Source: Ipomoea triloba (Eukaryota; Streptophyta; Magnoliopsida; Solanales; Convolvulaceae). Taken from it: a DNA stretch of 64,000 nucleotides. Made by a program: the position numbers and the translations under genes. This document shows positions 33,644 through 43,067 of the stretch, piece after piece (position 1 is the stretch's first letter; every line of letters starts with the position of its first letter). The DNA lies in NCBI RefSeq assembly GCF_003576645.1, contig NC_044922.1, positions 12,430,191-12,494,190 on the forward strand, given 5' to 3'. Below the pieces are notes generated by a model. The model was not told the DNA's origin and made no database searches. It saw nothing but the letters and a program-made list of their open reading frames with translations.

Positions 33644-35112
33644 ATGATGTCGGGGAGAGATAGAATCAGTCAACTTCCTACAGAAATACTTGACAATATT
33701 TTGGGATTTTTGCCGATCGTAGAAGCTGCTAGAACTGCCGTTTTGTCTACCATTTGGAGAGATTGTTGGTCCAATCTCACACAACTTAACTTCGATGATC
33801 AGTTCTTTGCTTACGTTAGGAAAAAATATCCTGACAGTTATAATAGGACATCAACGTGTATGTATGTAATCAACAAAGTTCTCAGGCAACACCATGGACC
33901 TATTCGAAAGTTTGTCTTGGATTTTAAGGGTGACGTATCAATCATCGGTGATGGGCCTAATTCTCGGAAGTTTGACTTCGATCAATGGTTCCTTTTTATC
34001 ACTCAAAAAGGTGTTGAAGAAATGAGCATTGCTTTTCCAAACCCAGATACTGATGAAATTATTTGTGAAGAATATAAATACTTCAGGCTCCCAAATTGCA
34101 TATTTTCTTGCTTAACTCTCAAGAGGTTGGATCTCAGTGCAGTATTAGTTGCACCAACAATAAATGTCCCTTGCATATTTCCAAATGTCACTTCACTTAG
34201 TTTTGTCGGCGTTGTCTTTGATCGTATTAATCTAGATTGCGTTGTAGATGTTCCTATGCTTGAGACTATCTCATTCAGCCAATGTGAAGATGTGGAATAT
34301 TTCAACATTAAGGCTCCAAGGCTTGGCAGTTTAACACTCAAGGATTATGAAATTGAAGAGGATATCGAGGTTTATTGTAGTATTACCCCGGTTAACATGA
34401 ACTTGTCATTTATTCATACTCTTTGTTTGAATTTTTCTTTCCAGGTATATTAGCCACAGTACTTCATCCTTATTTTTTGCGGACTATTATTTATTTGAAA
34501 TATATTTTATGAACTAATCCATTTTTATATCCTTGTTTGTTTCCAAGCATTTTGCCAGCAAACTTACTAGATGGGGACCTGAACTAAATGTGGAATGCCT
34601 GGAGTTAGCATATGTCCAATTTTGTGATGATGATGACTTTTCTTCATTTATTCATTCATTACAAATATGCCCAAAATTACGCAAGCTCGATATAATAATG
34701 ACTGTATTGGTAATCTTCATTTTCATTGATAAATTATTTAATGAAATTCTAGTTGTTCTATTATTGTTTTGCATTACTTAATACAAGATTATAGTGTAAA
34801 AGATAAATTGATTGTGGTTTTTTTTTTTTTTTGAAGATTGGTGCAGAAATCTCTAAATATACACTTTTGGAAGGATTTAAAAGTGCTGCCAAAAGACTTA
34901 AAATGCTTCACACTTTGAAGCTTAGATCATTCACTGGGTCGGAGTCTGAATTGCTATTCATCAAGATGCTACTTGCTTGTTTTCATGCACTTGAGAAGGT
35001 TGTCATTATTCGTGATAAGGTGAAGTTTGACTCCAATAATGAGTTTAAAGTTATGCAAAAGCTTTTCAATTTTCCCCGTGCGTCAAGGAACGCAAAAATC
35101 ATTTACATATAA
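33644..35112 (+). CDS. C: F-box/LRR/FBD protein (At1g13570-like), intact
   Basis: Exons 33644-34444, 34548-34709 and 34837-35112 join in phase 0 through GT-AG introns and encode about 412 residues. The F-box is near the N-terminus (RISQLPTEILDNILGFLP, STIWRDCWSNL). LRR-type segments include LPNCIFSCLTLKRLDLS, VTSLSFVGVVF and ICPKLRKLDI. The C-terminal FBD has ALEKVVIIRD and FPRASRNAKIIYI. No stops or shifts were found. The likely role is SCF substrate recognition, target unknown. It is the best-preserved A-type copy, lacking the 42-bp FBD duplication seen in A3. It faces gene F convergently. Confidence 0.9.
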
Positions 35113-35552
35113 GCATCTTATTATATTTTTGTTGAACTGAATTTATCCATCTCCTTGATTCACTCTTTAAGTTCAATATTATGTAATGTACTAATCGTTA
35201 GCTCGAGACTTCAGAATACTAGTTGAATTTTCTAGTACACAGCCTTTTTTGGTTTTGAATTAATCTTATGGTTGTTGTGCTTTATAAAAATACAAGAATT
35301 TTATTTCAATAATGATGTAATGTCATCATTCCTCCAAGATGAATTGTGTAGAATGCAATAGAAGAAAATGCAAAGACATGTACATGAAAAGTTTTGAGAG
35401 GAATTACTTCAAATCCCGTCTTTATACTTGTCATAAAGGCTAGTTAATTGCACAAAACTCTGAACTTTAAGTCTAGTATGATAAGAAACATATATAGCAT
35501 CATAATATTATACTCTAATAAGCAAATATAGTCAAATTTTTTGTATGACATA
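35113..35552. other. 3' flank of C
   Basis: No gene. Aligned with the 3' flanks of A3 and B. The 52-bp block duplicated around the N at 9101 occurs here once. Confidence 0.6.
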
Positions 35553-35798
35553 GACACATAGTAACGAACCAGCTTGATTGGCATGAGTGACTGTGCACTC
35601 TTGTCCCTTAAGAGAGGCTGGTCCCTCTTGTACAGAAAAATCAATCTGGCCAGCACTTTGCCTCTTAATTAGGTCGGCCCGGTGCGAATGGGATTAGTCC
35701 GAATATGGTACAGGCTTAAAAGTGCCTCCTACAGTTAGGGCATGCTCAAGATACCTCGTGGTCTGACCAAAAAAAAAAAATTGGACACATAGTAACGA
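35553..35798 (+). mobile_element. SINE with poly(A) and perfect 15-bp target duplication (unit 3)
   Basis: GACACATAGTAACGA flanks the element at 35553-35567 and 35784-35798 without mismatch. The body (35568-35781) ends in a run of A. It is orthologous to the copy after gene B, and the A3 paralogue lacks it (9560-9574). Confidence 0.85.
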
Positions 35799-35904
35799 CA
35801 TGCCATTCATTTGTACTTGCCAATTGGGTCTAGTTGCGAATTTGCTAATTGCTTGTAAGGCTATATATGAATTAGATTAATGCACGTATTTTTGGACCGT
35901 CGTC

Positions 35905-36194
35905 CACACAACTAACTTATTAAATCCCTACTTGCATCCGATAAGGTTTTAAGTTGTCGACGTCGAGCCATTAAATTGAAAGAATAATGAGGCATCGATC
36001 GAAATGAAAAGCTAAAATCATTTTATTCTTCAACTGCAAGATTTCATATTTCGTAAATAATTAAGATGAAATTAGGAAGAAAACATAGATTGAGGAAAAA
36101 GTGGCAGAAATCCTCAACTCCACCGTTTGGGTTAGGCCTTTGCGGGTTATGGAAGCGGAAGGGAACCAGAATGCTAATCAACTTGAAGGGTTTT
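35905..36194 (-). pseudogene. B-type F-box 5' relic downstream of C
   Basis: Same structure as 18690-19000: leader block (GGCCTTTGCGGGTTATGG on +, near 36137), start region (CATTAAATTGAAAG on +) and a few F-box codons (ACTTATTAAATCCCTACTTG on +), with no further coding exon. Confidence 0.7.
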
Positions 36195-36373
36195 AATTAA
36201 ATGGAAGGACATTGTGGTCCAGTGGCATCAAACCCTTCCTTTTATACCGGAAGTGGTGGTTCGATTCTCAGTGGAGTCAATACTGACTCTTGTGCTTCAA
36301 TAGGTTGAGAAAGTAGTTATGAACAAATACTCAGTAATAGAGTTAGTAGTATTCAAAAAAAAAATTAAATGGA
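36195..36373 (+). mobile_element. tRNA-derived SINE with 11-bp target duplication
   Basis: The A-box-like TGGTCCAGTGGCATCAAACC and B-box-like GGTTCGATTCTC are about 35 bp apart, followed by a body and a poly(A) end. AATTAAATGGA flanks both sides (36195-36205 and 36363-36373). The unit 2 paralogue has this site empty at 19005-19015. Confidence 0.85.
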
Positions 36374-36450
36374 ATAAGAGAAAACTAAGAATCAATGACA
36401 CTAGTCTAATTAGAGATTTTTATTGTCATGGCTACCGAGGTGTTTATTAA

Positions 36451-36751
36451 CCTCAATATTAAAAGAAACTATATCTAAAATCAAAGTGTCTCACATATTG
36501 TTTTTATATTATCAAATGAAACTCTAATTGCCAAAGACCTTGTGGTCTAGTGGCATTCGGTGTCTCGGTTAACACTTTCACATGGATAATGGAGTGGGTT
36601 CGAGCTTAATTGGAGGCAATTGTTGACTCTTTGTGCTTCATTCGGTTGAGAAAGTAGCTATGAACAGACACTACATTTGAATTTGAGTGTATATTGTCTA
36701 ATGAAATTATAGTTTTGTACCATGGTCCACGGTATAATTTGCGCCTCAATA
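36451..36751 (+). mobile_element. 283-bp insertion with 9-bp target duplication, containing a tRNA-like block
   Basis: CCTCAATAT at 36451-36459 and 36743-36751 brackets DNA absent from unit 2 (single site 19093-19101). Inside, CTTGTGGTCTAGTGGCATTC and GGGTTCGAGCTTAATTGG (about 36538-36612) form A/B-box-like elements. The flanks inside the duplication are not SINE-like, so this may be a SINE nested in another short element. Confidence 0.6.
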
Positions 36752-37039
36752 TGAAGAGCAATATCATAATATCATTTTTTTTTAACATTTTATTCTTTCA
36801 GGTGATTAAAAAACCTTGTTTATTGTATTAGAATATCCAAAAAAAAATAAAAATTATCACGCTCATAAATTGCTACCATTAAGATGTGAAAATATTTTCT
36901 AGAAAAGGTAAAAAGCAAAAAGAATTTCTTTGAAGATTTTTTTTTTCAAATGTGAACTTCAACTATATATACAATGGGGGGGTGTACTTGAATGAAGTTG
37001 GTTAAATTGAACACCAAAATAAAGATAGAAGAAATTATA

Positions 37040-37170
37040 TTTTTTATTTAGAAGTTTACACCGTCGGACACAGTGGATGGGCTCCATACTGAAATCAAAG
37101 ACCGAACCCTTGGCATTTGATTTAAGGAGGGATGAACCTATTCCACTCAACCAGATTCTCCAAGTGGTAG
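37040..37170 (-). mobile_element. tRNA-derived SINE, minus strand (unit 3)
   Basis: Paralogous to 19395-19530: B-box-like AAGGGTTCGGTC and A-box-like GGTTGAGTGGAATAGG on minus. Its presence in both units dates it before their split. Confidence 0.55.
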
Positions 37171-37299
37171 AAGAAACTATATTAATGCAATAAGAACTAA
37201 GAACACACCCCATATACCTATTACACTATAAGTATCCAACATCATCTCAGACAAAATATAGTAGGGAGACATTCTTCAAGTCTACTACTTAGCAAAATA

Positions 37300-37720
37300 A
37301 GATGTCATCCTTATCTTACAAAAGTTTACAACAATTTAGGACAACCATTGATTACATTTCTACTTTAAACCATGCAATGGGCTGCACCATACTCCATTCC
37401 TAAAACTCTAGCTGGGAAGCCAACCACTCTATGCCTAAAGTTATTGTCCATGTATACAATTTGTACTTTTGGAGATGCACCAGGGAAGCCAACAACTCTC
37501 TTGGACTTTTGACTGCCATGGAGGAGTCGAGATCATATGATTCTTGAATAACAACTTTCTCCGGGGCAAGGGATTTAAAGAGCAACATTTTCACAAAATA
37601 ATTTCGAGTGTGGATGCCCTAAAACAGTTCAATCTTCAATGTGCTAAGTATCTTTAGATCTTGAACAATAAGATCTTCTGAAAGTCTTATCTCATTAGAT
37701 AAACATGTCTACAACTAAAC
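37300..37720 (-). pseudogene. Decayed FBD tail downstream of F
   Basis: On minus, about 37400-37660 reads as an FBD exon (MKMLLFKSLAPEKVVIQES, then a MAVKSPRELL-like block). It is shifted before the FPRASPK motif and lacks the upstream exons. It matches 11560-12060 and 19570-19850. Confidence 0.65.
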
Positions 37721-37912
37721 AAGAAATGAAAATTAAGTACAACCGTAAGGAAATTAAGAAAAAAGAAAATCATGATAGCCAAATATATACTCTACAGGAT
37801 CAGTTTCTTACTCCACAGGAAGTGCATAGAGTAAATCACTTAACACGGCGGCTAGCATGACACAAGAGATCGAGAGATACACTTTTATCACCTTTGCATC
37901 TTTATGCACACT

Positions 37913-39850
37913 CTACCACCAAGTCTTGATTGACCACAATCCGCCCGTGGTCCAACCAAACCCGGAGTCCTTGTGTTCCATGCAAGCAATTTTGGCTTTT
38001 GGAGATGCACGAGGAAAATACAACAACTCCCTTAGGCTTTTTGGAGATGCACGAGGAAAATACAACAACTCCCTTAGGCTTTTGACAGCTACGGATGCGT
38101 CAATATAACCAGATTCCATAATAACAACTTTCTCTAGTGCGGGGGATTTTGAGAGCAGCATTTTCACAAAAAGTATTTCGACTGTGGCTCTTCTAAATGA
38201 TTCAAACTTGATTGGGTTAAGCATCTTTAGATCCTGAACAATAAAGCAACCATTTGGATCCTCCAAAAGTCTTGATGCAGCTTCTTTATCACTTTTGCAT
38301 ACTAGCTATAACTCAAGAAGAAATGAAAGCCATGCACAACTGTGAGGACATTTGAAAAAGAAAAAACAGAAGAATCATATATGCATGATTGCCAAATTAA
38401 ATGTATACTCAACNTTGGCTTTTGGAGATGCACGAGGAAAATACAACAACTCCCTTAGGCTTTTGACAGCTACGGATGCGTCAATATAACCAGATTCCAT
38501 AATAACAACTTTCTCTAGTGCGGGGGATTTTGAGAGCAGCATTTTCACAAAAAGTATTTCGACTGTGGCTCTTCTAAATGATTCAAACTTGATTGGGTTA
38601 AGCATCTTTAGATCCTGAACAATAAAGCAACCATTTGGATCCTCCAAAAGTCTTGATGCAGCTTCTTTATCACTTTTGCATACTAGCTATAACTCAAGAA
38701 GAAATGAAAGCCATGCACAACTGTGAGGACATTTGAAAAAGAAAAAACAGAAGAATCATATATGCATGATTGCCAAATTAAATGTATACTCAACTGATCT
38801 TCCATAATTCTCAGTTCACATAGGTTGGGGCATTTTTGAAGCAATTGCATAGCAACGGTGAGCTGCTTCCCACAACCAAAACTTAAATCATACAACCCCA
38901 GTACTTGGAGATTTATTGCAGTTGCAAACAAAGATGCGTCCTTATACTTGAAAGATAGTAATAAAGAAAGAAAAAAAATTAGGCAGACAATTAAGAACTT
39001 TAACAAGCTAGCTAGAAAGCAGGAAACTAATTAAATTATATCTGTCAGCCATCCATTTCATAAAGTAAAATGAGGCAGAATAGATTCTGACCTGCAAGGA
39101 AGAGCCACACAACCAAAGAGCCTTAATTGCTTTCAAATGTGGTGTCAACCATCTTGATTCAACCACATTACACACAGAATTACGAACAGACAACATTTGA
39201 AGTTTTGAAGCGCTGATCTCAAATTTATTGATCCAACAAAATACAAAATCTAGCTTCTCAAGGTTAGGAATACTAATAATAGAGGCAGTTCCATTAACGC
39301 CTAAATTGAACACCCCTGAAAGATAATGACGTGACATTGGAAAATATACCACCAACATTATTATTATTTACTGGCAAATCAATAAAGCGAACTTGGACAT
39401 TGAGTTGTTTAATTGTCGGCACGAGAGTATACAAAATGGCAGTTTATATTCAGCCTCTCCACAATTAAAAAAAAAACATATGCTAAGCTCCTCCACACCA
39501 TTTCTTGATAGAAAAAGACACCACCTATTCAAAACAGACTGCCGCAGCTTAGGAAAATAATGTTCACTGTGTAGAATAAATTTCTTAACCAGTCCAGCAC
39601 GGGGAAGGAGAATAGTATTTATTATGTCAACCAGAGTTCTGCCTTCATCATCGTGACCCTGTTGGACACTATTTGAGAAGTCATAATTGAACACAAGCCT
39701 CCCATGCTGCAACCAAACATCATTCCAGTGGGTTGAGAGTAGAGCAGTTCTGGCAGCGTGTCTGATGGGCAAACACTCCAAAATTCTGTGCTTTATCTCT
39801 ACAGGCAGAGGAGTTATTAAATCCCTACTTGCATCAGCTACAGTGGTTTT
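37913..39850 (-). pseudogene. F: B-type F-box/LRR/FBD pseudogene with an assembly join inside
   Basis: The F-box region (ITPLPVEIKHRILECLPIRH) is open from about 39850, but no ATG lies in frame. The leader exon sequence is fused directly to the coding sequence by a deletion that removed the leader intron and start. A one-base loss at about 39420 (ILSCR then a shifted frame) and gaps near 39240-39310 break exon 1. Exon 2 (38946 to about 38796) reads KDASLFATAINLQVLGLYDL and CPNLCELRIMED, and its donor is changed. The FBD exon ends at 37913 (LKMLNPIKFESF, ALEKVVIMESGYID) and shows a 42-bp tandem repeat (SLRELLYFPRASPK twice, 37997-38080). The FBD exon appears a second time at 38415-38794 because of the N join. 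Confidence 0.85.
38034..38794. other. Single N with a 375-380-bp duplication: assembly join
   Basis: 38039-38413 and 38420-38794 are identical, with one N at 38414. The second copy lacks the 42-bp tandem unit of the first, so the two contig ends either differ at that repeat or represent two alleles. Confidence 0.85.
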
Positions 39851-40016
39851 GGGCCTTTGCGGGTTAGGAAATCTTGAAGATTAGCCGTGGAGCAGAGTAA
39901 CAGACGCCAGACGGAGAACACTAAGGCCGGCCGCCGGTGGAGACAAGAGAATCGCGGTGGAGAGAGACGGCTGAGTCGCAGAGCTGAAGGAGCGAAGGAT
40001 TATATATTTAATTTAA
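39851..40016 (-). promoter_or_regulatory. 5' leader of F up to the Helitron
   Basis: Matches the D leader exon (GGCTAATCTTCAAG, CGCCAGACGGAGA on +). Homology to D continues to about 40005, after which the Helitron 3' end begins at 40017. Confidence 0.5.
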
Positions 40017-40635
40017 CTAGTATTTTCGCACGTGCGTTGCACGGAATGGATTTGTTATAATATTTTAAGAATATTTGGATCGATATACAATTATATATAT
40101 TATAACATCGAATATTATATAGTGCAGTTGATGAAATTGATTGGATCGATTATGTTTTCTGATGTTTTTTTGGCTTGAATTATAACAAATAATTGTCCAA
40201 TTACCCGTGCGTGGATAAATTTTTTTATTATATATTGAGATAATAAAAATAAAGATGATATTATAAAAAAAAATTCTAATGTTGAATGTGTACATTTATT
40301 TGATTATAAGATTAGTGCAAAAGTGCTTTAAAAAAAAAAAGATTAGTGCAAAAGTATTACTCAATTAATTGAATAATATATGATTTGTTTGTCTAAAATT
40401 ATCTTTAAAATATCTATAAGTAATATGCCTTATATAATTATATTATTACTAAAATAAATGTGAAAAAAAATTAGAAATAAATTAATTATAATTATTAATA
40501 AATTGCAATTTTCTTGTTTATAAATAACATTATAACCAATAAACATAAACACATAGTAAAGTATGATTATTTAAGAGAAATTAATTTATAATAAATGCCC
40601 CTAAATTTTGGGGGGAAAGCTTGGCACAAATTAGT

Positions 40636-41092
40636 GGATTTAGTGCAGAAGGATAAAGAGCTGGCTCTATTTTCCAAGGTGAAACCCGATCAGGCCTTGG
40701 AATCGTTAAAGTTTCATCCCACTGCACCTAAAGATAGCAATACATATCACTTTAGGCATCACAAATAAAAATGTATCACCAAACCTCTCCCTTTCAAACA
40801 CAAGGGTATTACCTTTAGACATCTCCATTTTGATTCTAGCCACTTCTGGGGATCACGATCTTCAATGCCAATAATAGTTCCAGTAAACCTAAAAAAACCA
40901 CCACATAACGCTCATAATATTAGTTAATAGTCTAGAAAAGACACATCACCCTCAATAATGCTAACACATGTGATATACCTCTGCTTAGGAGCTTCTTCCC
41001 TTTCAAACCTCATTTTAAATCTCATTCCTATGGAGTAATTGTTTTTTAGAGACTCCAGGTCATATGGAATGATAAATTTAGCTGGACTTGTC
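40636..41092 (-). pseudogene. Captured auxin response factor (ARF) fragment, three exons
   Basis: Exon a (41092-40979) reads TSPAKFIIPYDLESLKNNYS then IGMRFKMRFEREEAPKQR. Exon b (40888-40813) reads FTGTIIGIEDRDPQKWLESK then WRCLK. Exon c (40727 to about 40636) reads VQWDETLTIPRPDRVSPWKI then EPALYPSALN. This is the conserved Auxin_resp middle domain of ARF transcription factors (compare the family motifs NNYSIGMRFKMRFE, EEAPEQR|FTGTI, KWRSLKVRWDE, RPERVSPWEIEP, from general knowledge). All four internal splice junctions are GT-AG, the frame runs through all three exons and there is no stop. The B3 DNA-binding domain and the PB1 domain are absent, so it is a fragment, in the same orientation as the Helitron. 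Confidence 0.88.
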
Positions 41093-41310
41093 CTGTAATA
41101 TATGATGATATATATAGCACAAAAATTGTGAAACAAAGGGTCCTCTCAATGGAAAGTGTAATTAATTTTAATTGTAATACTAATTGATTGCTAATTTTAT
41201 GAAAATATATATGGTTGATTAATAAAATCAATGATTTTACTAAAATAATTTTGAGTTTAATTTTACAAAAATGCTCCTATTTGGACAGAAAAAATTGTCC
41301 AGGCACTTTT

Positions 41311-41314
<4 letters not shown>

Positions 41315-41368
<54 letters not shown>
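41315..41368. repeat. (TA)n microsatellite inside the Helitron
   Basis: About 54 bp of uninterrupted AT dinucleotide near the Helitron 5' end. Confidence 0.95.
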
Positions 41369-41371
<3 letters not shown>

Positions 41372-41489
41372 TAATTAATTAATAAATGAATAAAATAAAT
41401 GATTTTACTAAAATGCCACTAAGTTTGGGCGGGAAAATTTGGGAGAAGGATATTGTTTTTATATATAGTATAGATATAGACTAGGACTA

Positions 41490-41520
41490 GGATTATATTG
41501 AACTAGGGTCTAGGATTTTA

Positions 41521-41555
<35 letters not shown>

Positions 41556-42260
41556 GTTTGAGAAAAACCTGAATCCAAACGCCGAAAGAGAAGCAGCGGC
41601 GGAGGAGAACCGTTTGAGCAGCGCCGAAACAGAAGATTCAAAATTTAATTTCACTAACGTCGTATTATTGCCATATTTACTCTCTAATTTTTAATTTTAT
41701 TATATTTAGCTCCATATATGCCTTTGTTGATATGGTCGCGTTTGGTTCTCTATTACTCCGTAGTCCGTACAATTTTTTTCCTAATGAATTTTTAAGATAA
41801 TTTGGCAATTTTAACCATTTGTACCTATCTAAAAAATGTTAATAAATGACATGATAAATGATACGGAGTATAATATAATAAATTGTTTTTTTATTACGAG
41901 TTTAAAAATAATATTCAAATAAGCCACTGAATTGCATGTAGTGCAATTGAATTATTAAATTAACCAATTTTGTGTAATTCGTTAATTTTCAATAACGGTA
42001 AAATCTTTTACTATTCAGTTACCAATCGCTACATAAATTTCTTTTTAAAACACACACGCTCCACTCCCCTTGTATGTCTCTAGCCAAACAAAGAGTACTG
42101 GTCTTTGTCTCTGGCCAGAAATGAAGACCAAGTCTTTGATTGTATATTTGTATGCCTTCTTATAAATTTGTGTCAGAGCAAAGAGAGAATTTGCCTTCAT
42201 AAAAGTTTATGTATAAATATCTCAAACTTTTTTTTGTATAAATATCTCAAACTTGGGCCC
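41490..42260 (-). promoter_or_regulatory. Orphan leader and promoter of an I/J-type F-box gene
   Basis: 41565-41680 (GAGAAAAACCTGAATCCAAA, CGCCGAAAGAG, GAGGAGAACCGTTTGAGCAG) matches the leader of gene J (50628-50720) closely, and homology goes on upstream (41680-42250 against 50720-51690). No coding exon follows on minus. The gene that should lie at lower coordinates is missing, and the Helitron and gene F leader are there instead. A (TTA)n run is at about 41521-41556. Confidence 0.6.
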
Positions 42261-43067
42261 TAAGATGAATTTGAAGAATGAGTGGCAAAATTTCTGTTAC
42301 TAAACTTGATAGCAACATTTTTTGCAAGAGGTCACAACTTTGTGACAATCGATCTGAATCTCTGTATTTCAAAAAGTCTACTAGAATTACATTCATCTCA
42401 AGATACTCACTTCCATTCACCACTCATGAATGAGTTTGAATGTAAAAATTTGACCAATAGCAACAAGGTGGTGTCTAAGCATGATTAGGCCAAATATATT
42501 AACAAGCGTTGAAATAAAATGTATATACAACTAGAGTGGTGTGATGAATTAAAAACCCAAAAAAAAACGAAAAAAAAAAAATAGTAAGCTCCAAAAGTTA
42601 TATACAAGCTAACCATGGCACATTGCAAAAGCTATAGAGCATATCATTCATAGAAGGAAACAAAAGGATTTGAGTCCAATAGTAAAAATACAACAAGATT
42701 TTTAAAAGAAAATCATTTTTGCTTTTCTAAGAAACGAAGAAAATTCAAAACATCTTGCAAACTATGGGTATGAACAATGGCAACCTTCTCGAGTGTTAAA
42801 AACAGAGCATACGAAAGCAAACAAGTAATGGCTTGATGAAAACTATTTCTTTCCTCGAACTTCAGTGCGGAGAATTTTGTGAGTGAGCCAAACTAAGCCG
42901 TTACTTCCAAAACATCTAGACAACGTTGTCACCATTTGTCTTCATTCCATCAACCTTCCAAAAATAATTTGGGACAAAATTGCATTAGGGAATGAAAAAC
43001 AATACAAACAATCAAAACTTCACTGAATAAGGTAGCTGTGAAAATGAATATTATCAATACGCATATC
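42261..43067 (-). pseudogene. 3' flank of I with a decayed second FBD tail
   Basis: About 42740-42960 on minus is FBD-like: CATCAAGCCATTACTTGTTT, ACACTCGAGAAGGTTGCCAT, TTGCAAGATGTTTTGAATTT (compare TLEKVAIV and LQDVLNF). It has frame breaks and no upstream exons. Similar relics follow J (48410-48640) and K (52170-52440), so it was part of the duplicated block. 42261-42700 holds nothing recognised. Confidence 0.55.

Larger units (their letters stand above)
40017..41474 (-). mobile_element. Non-autonomous Helitron carrying a captured gene fragment
   Basis: Read on minus, it starts TCTATACTATATATAAAAAC at 41474 with A before it. It ends CTAG at 40017, followed by T, so insertion is between A and T. 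The 3' end has the expected small hairpin: CGTGC-AAC-GCACG, ten bases, then CTAG. There are no inverted repeats or target duplication at the ends, and no Rep/helicase. An (AT)n run (about 41314-41369) lies near the 5' end and an auxin-response-factor fragment in the middle. 1458 bp. Confidence 0.8.

Noticed and set aside
36206..36300. A functional tRNA gene (several tRNA-like blocks in the window)
   Set aside because: A and B boxes are present, but the rest does not fold as a full cloverleaf by eye, and poly(A) with target duplications shows SINEs.
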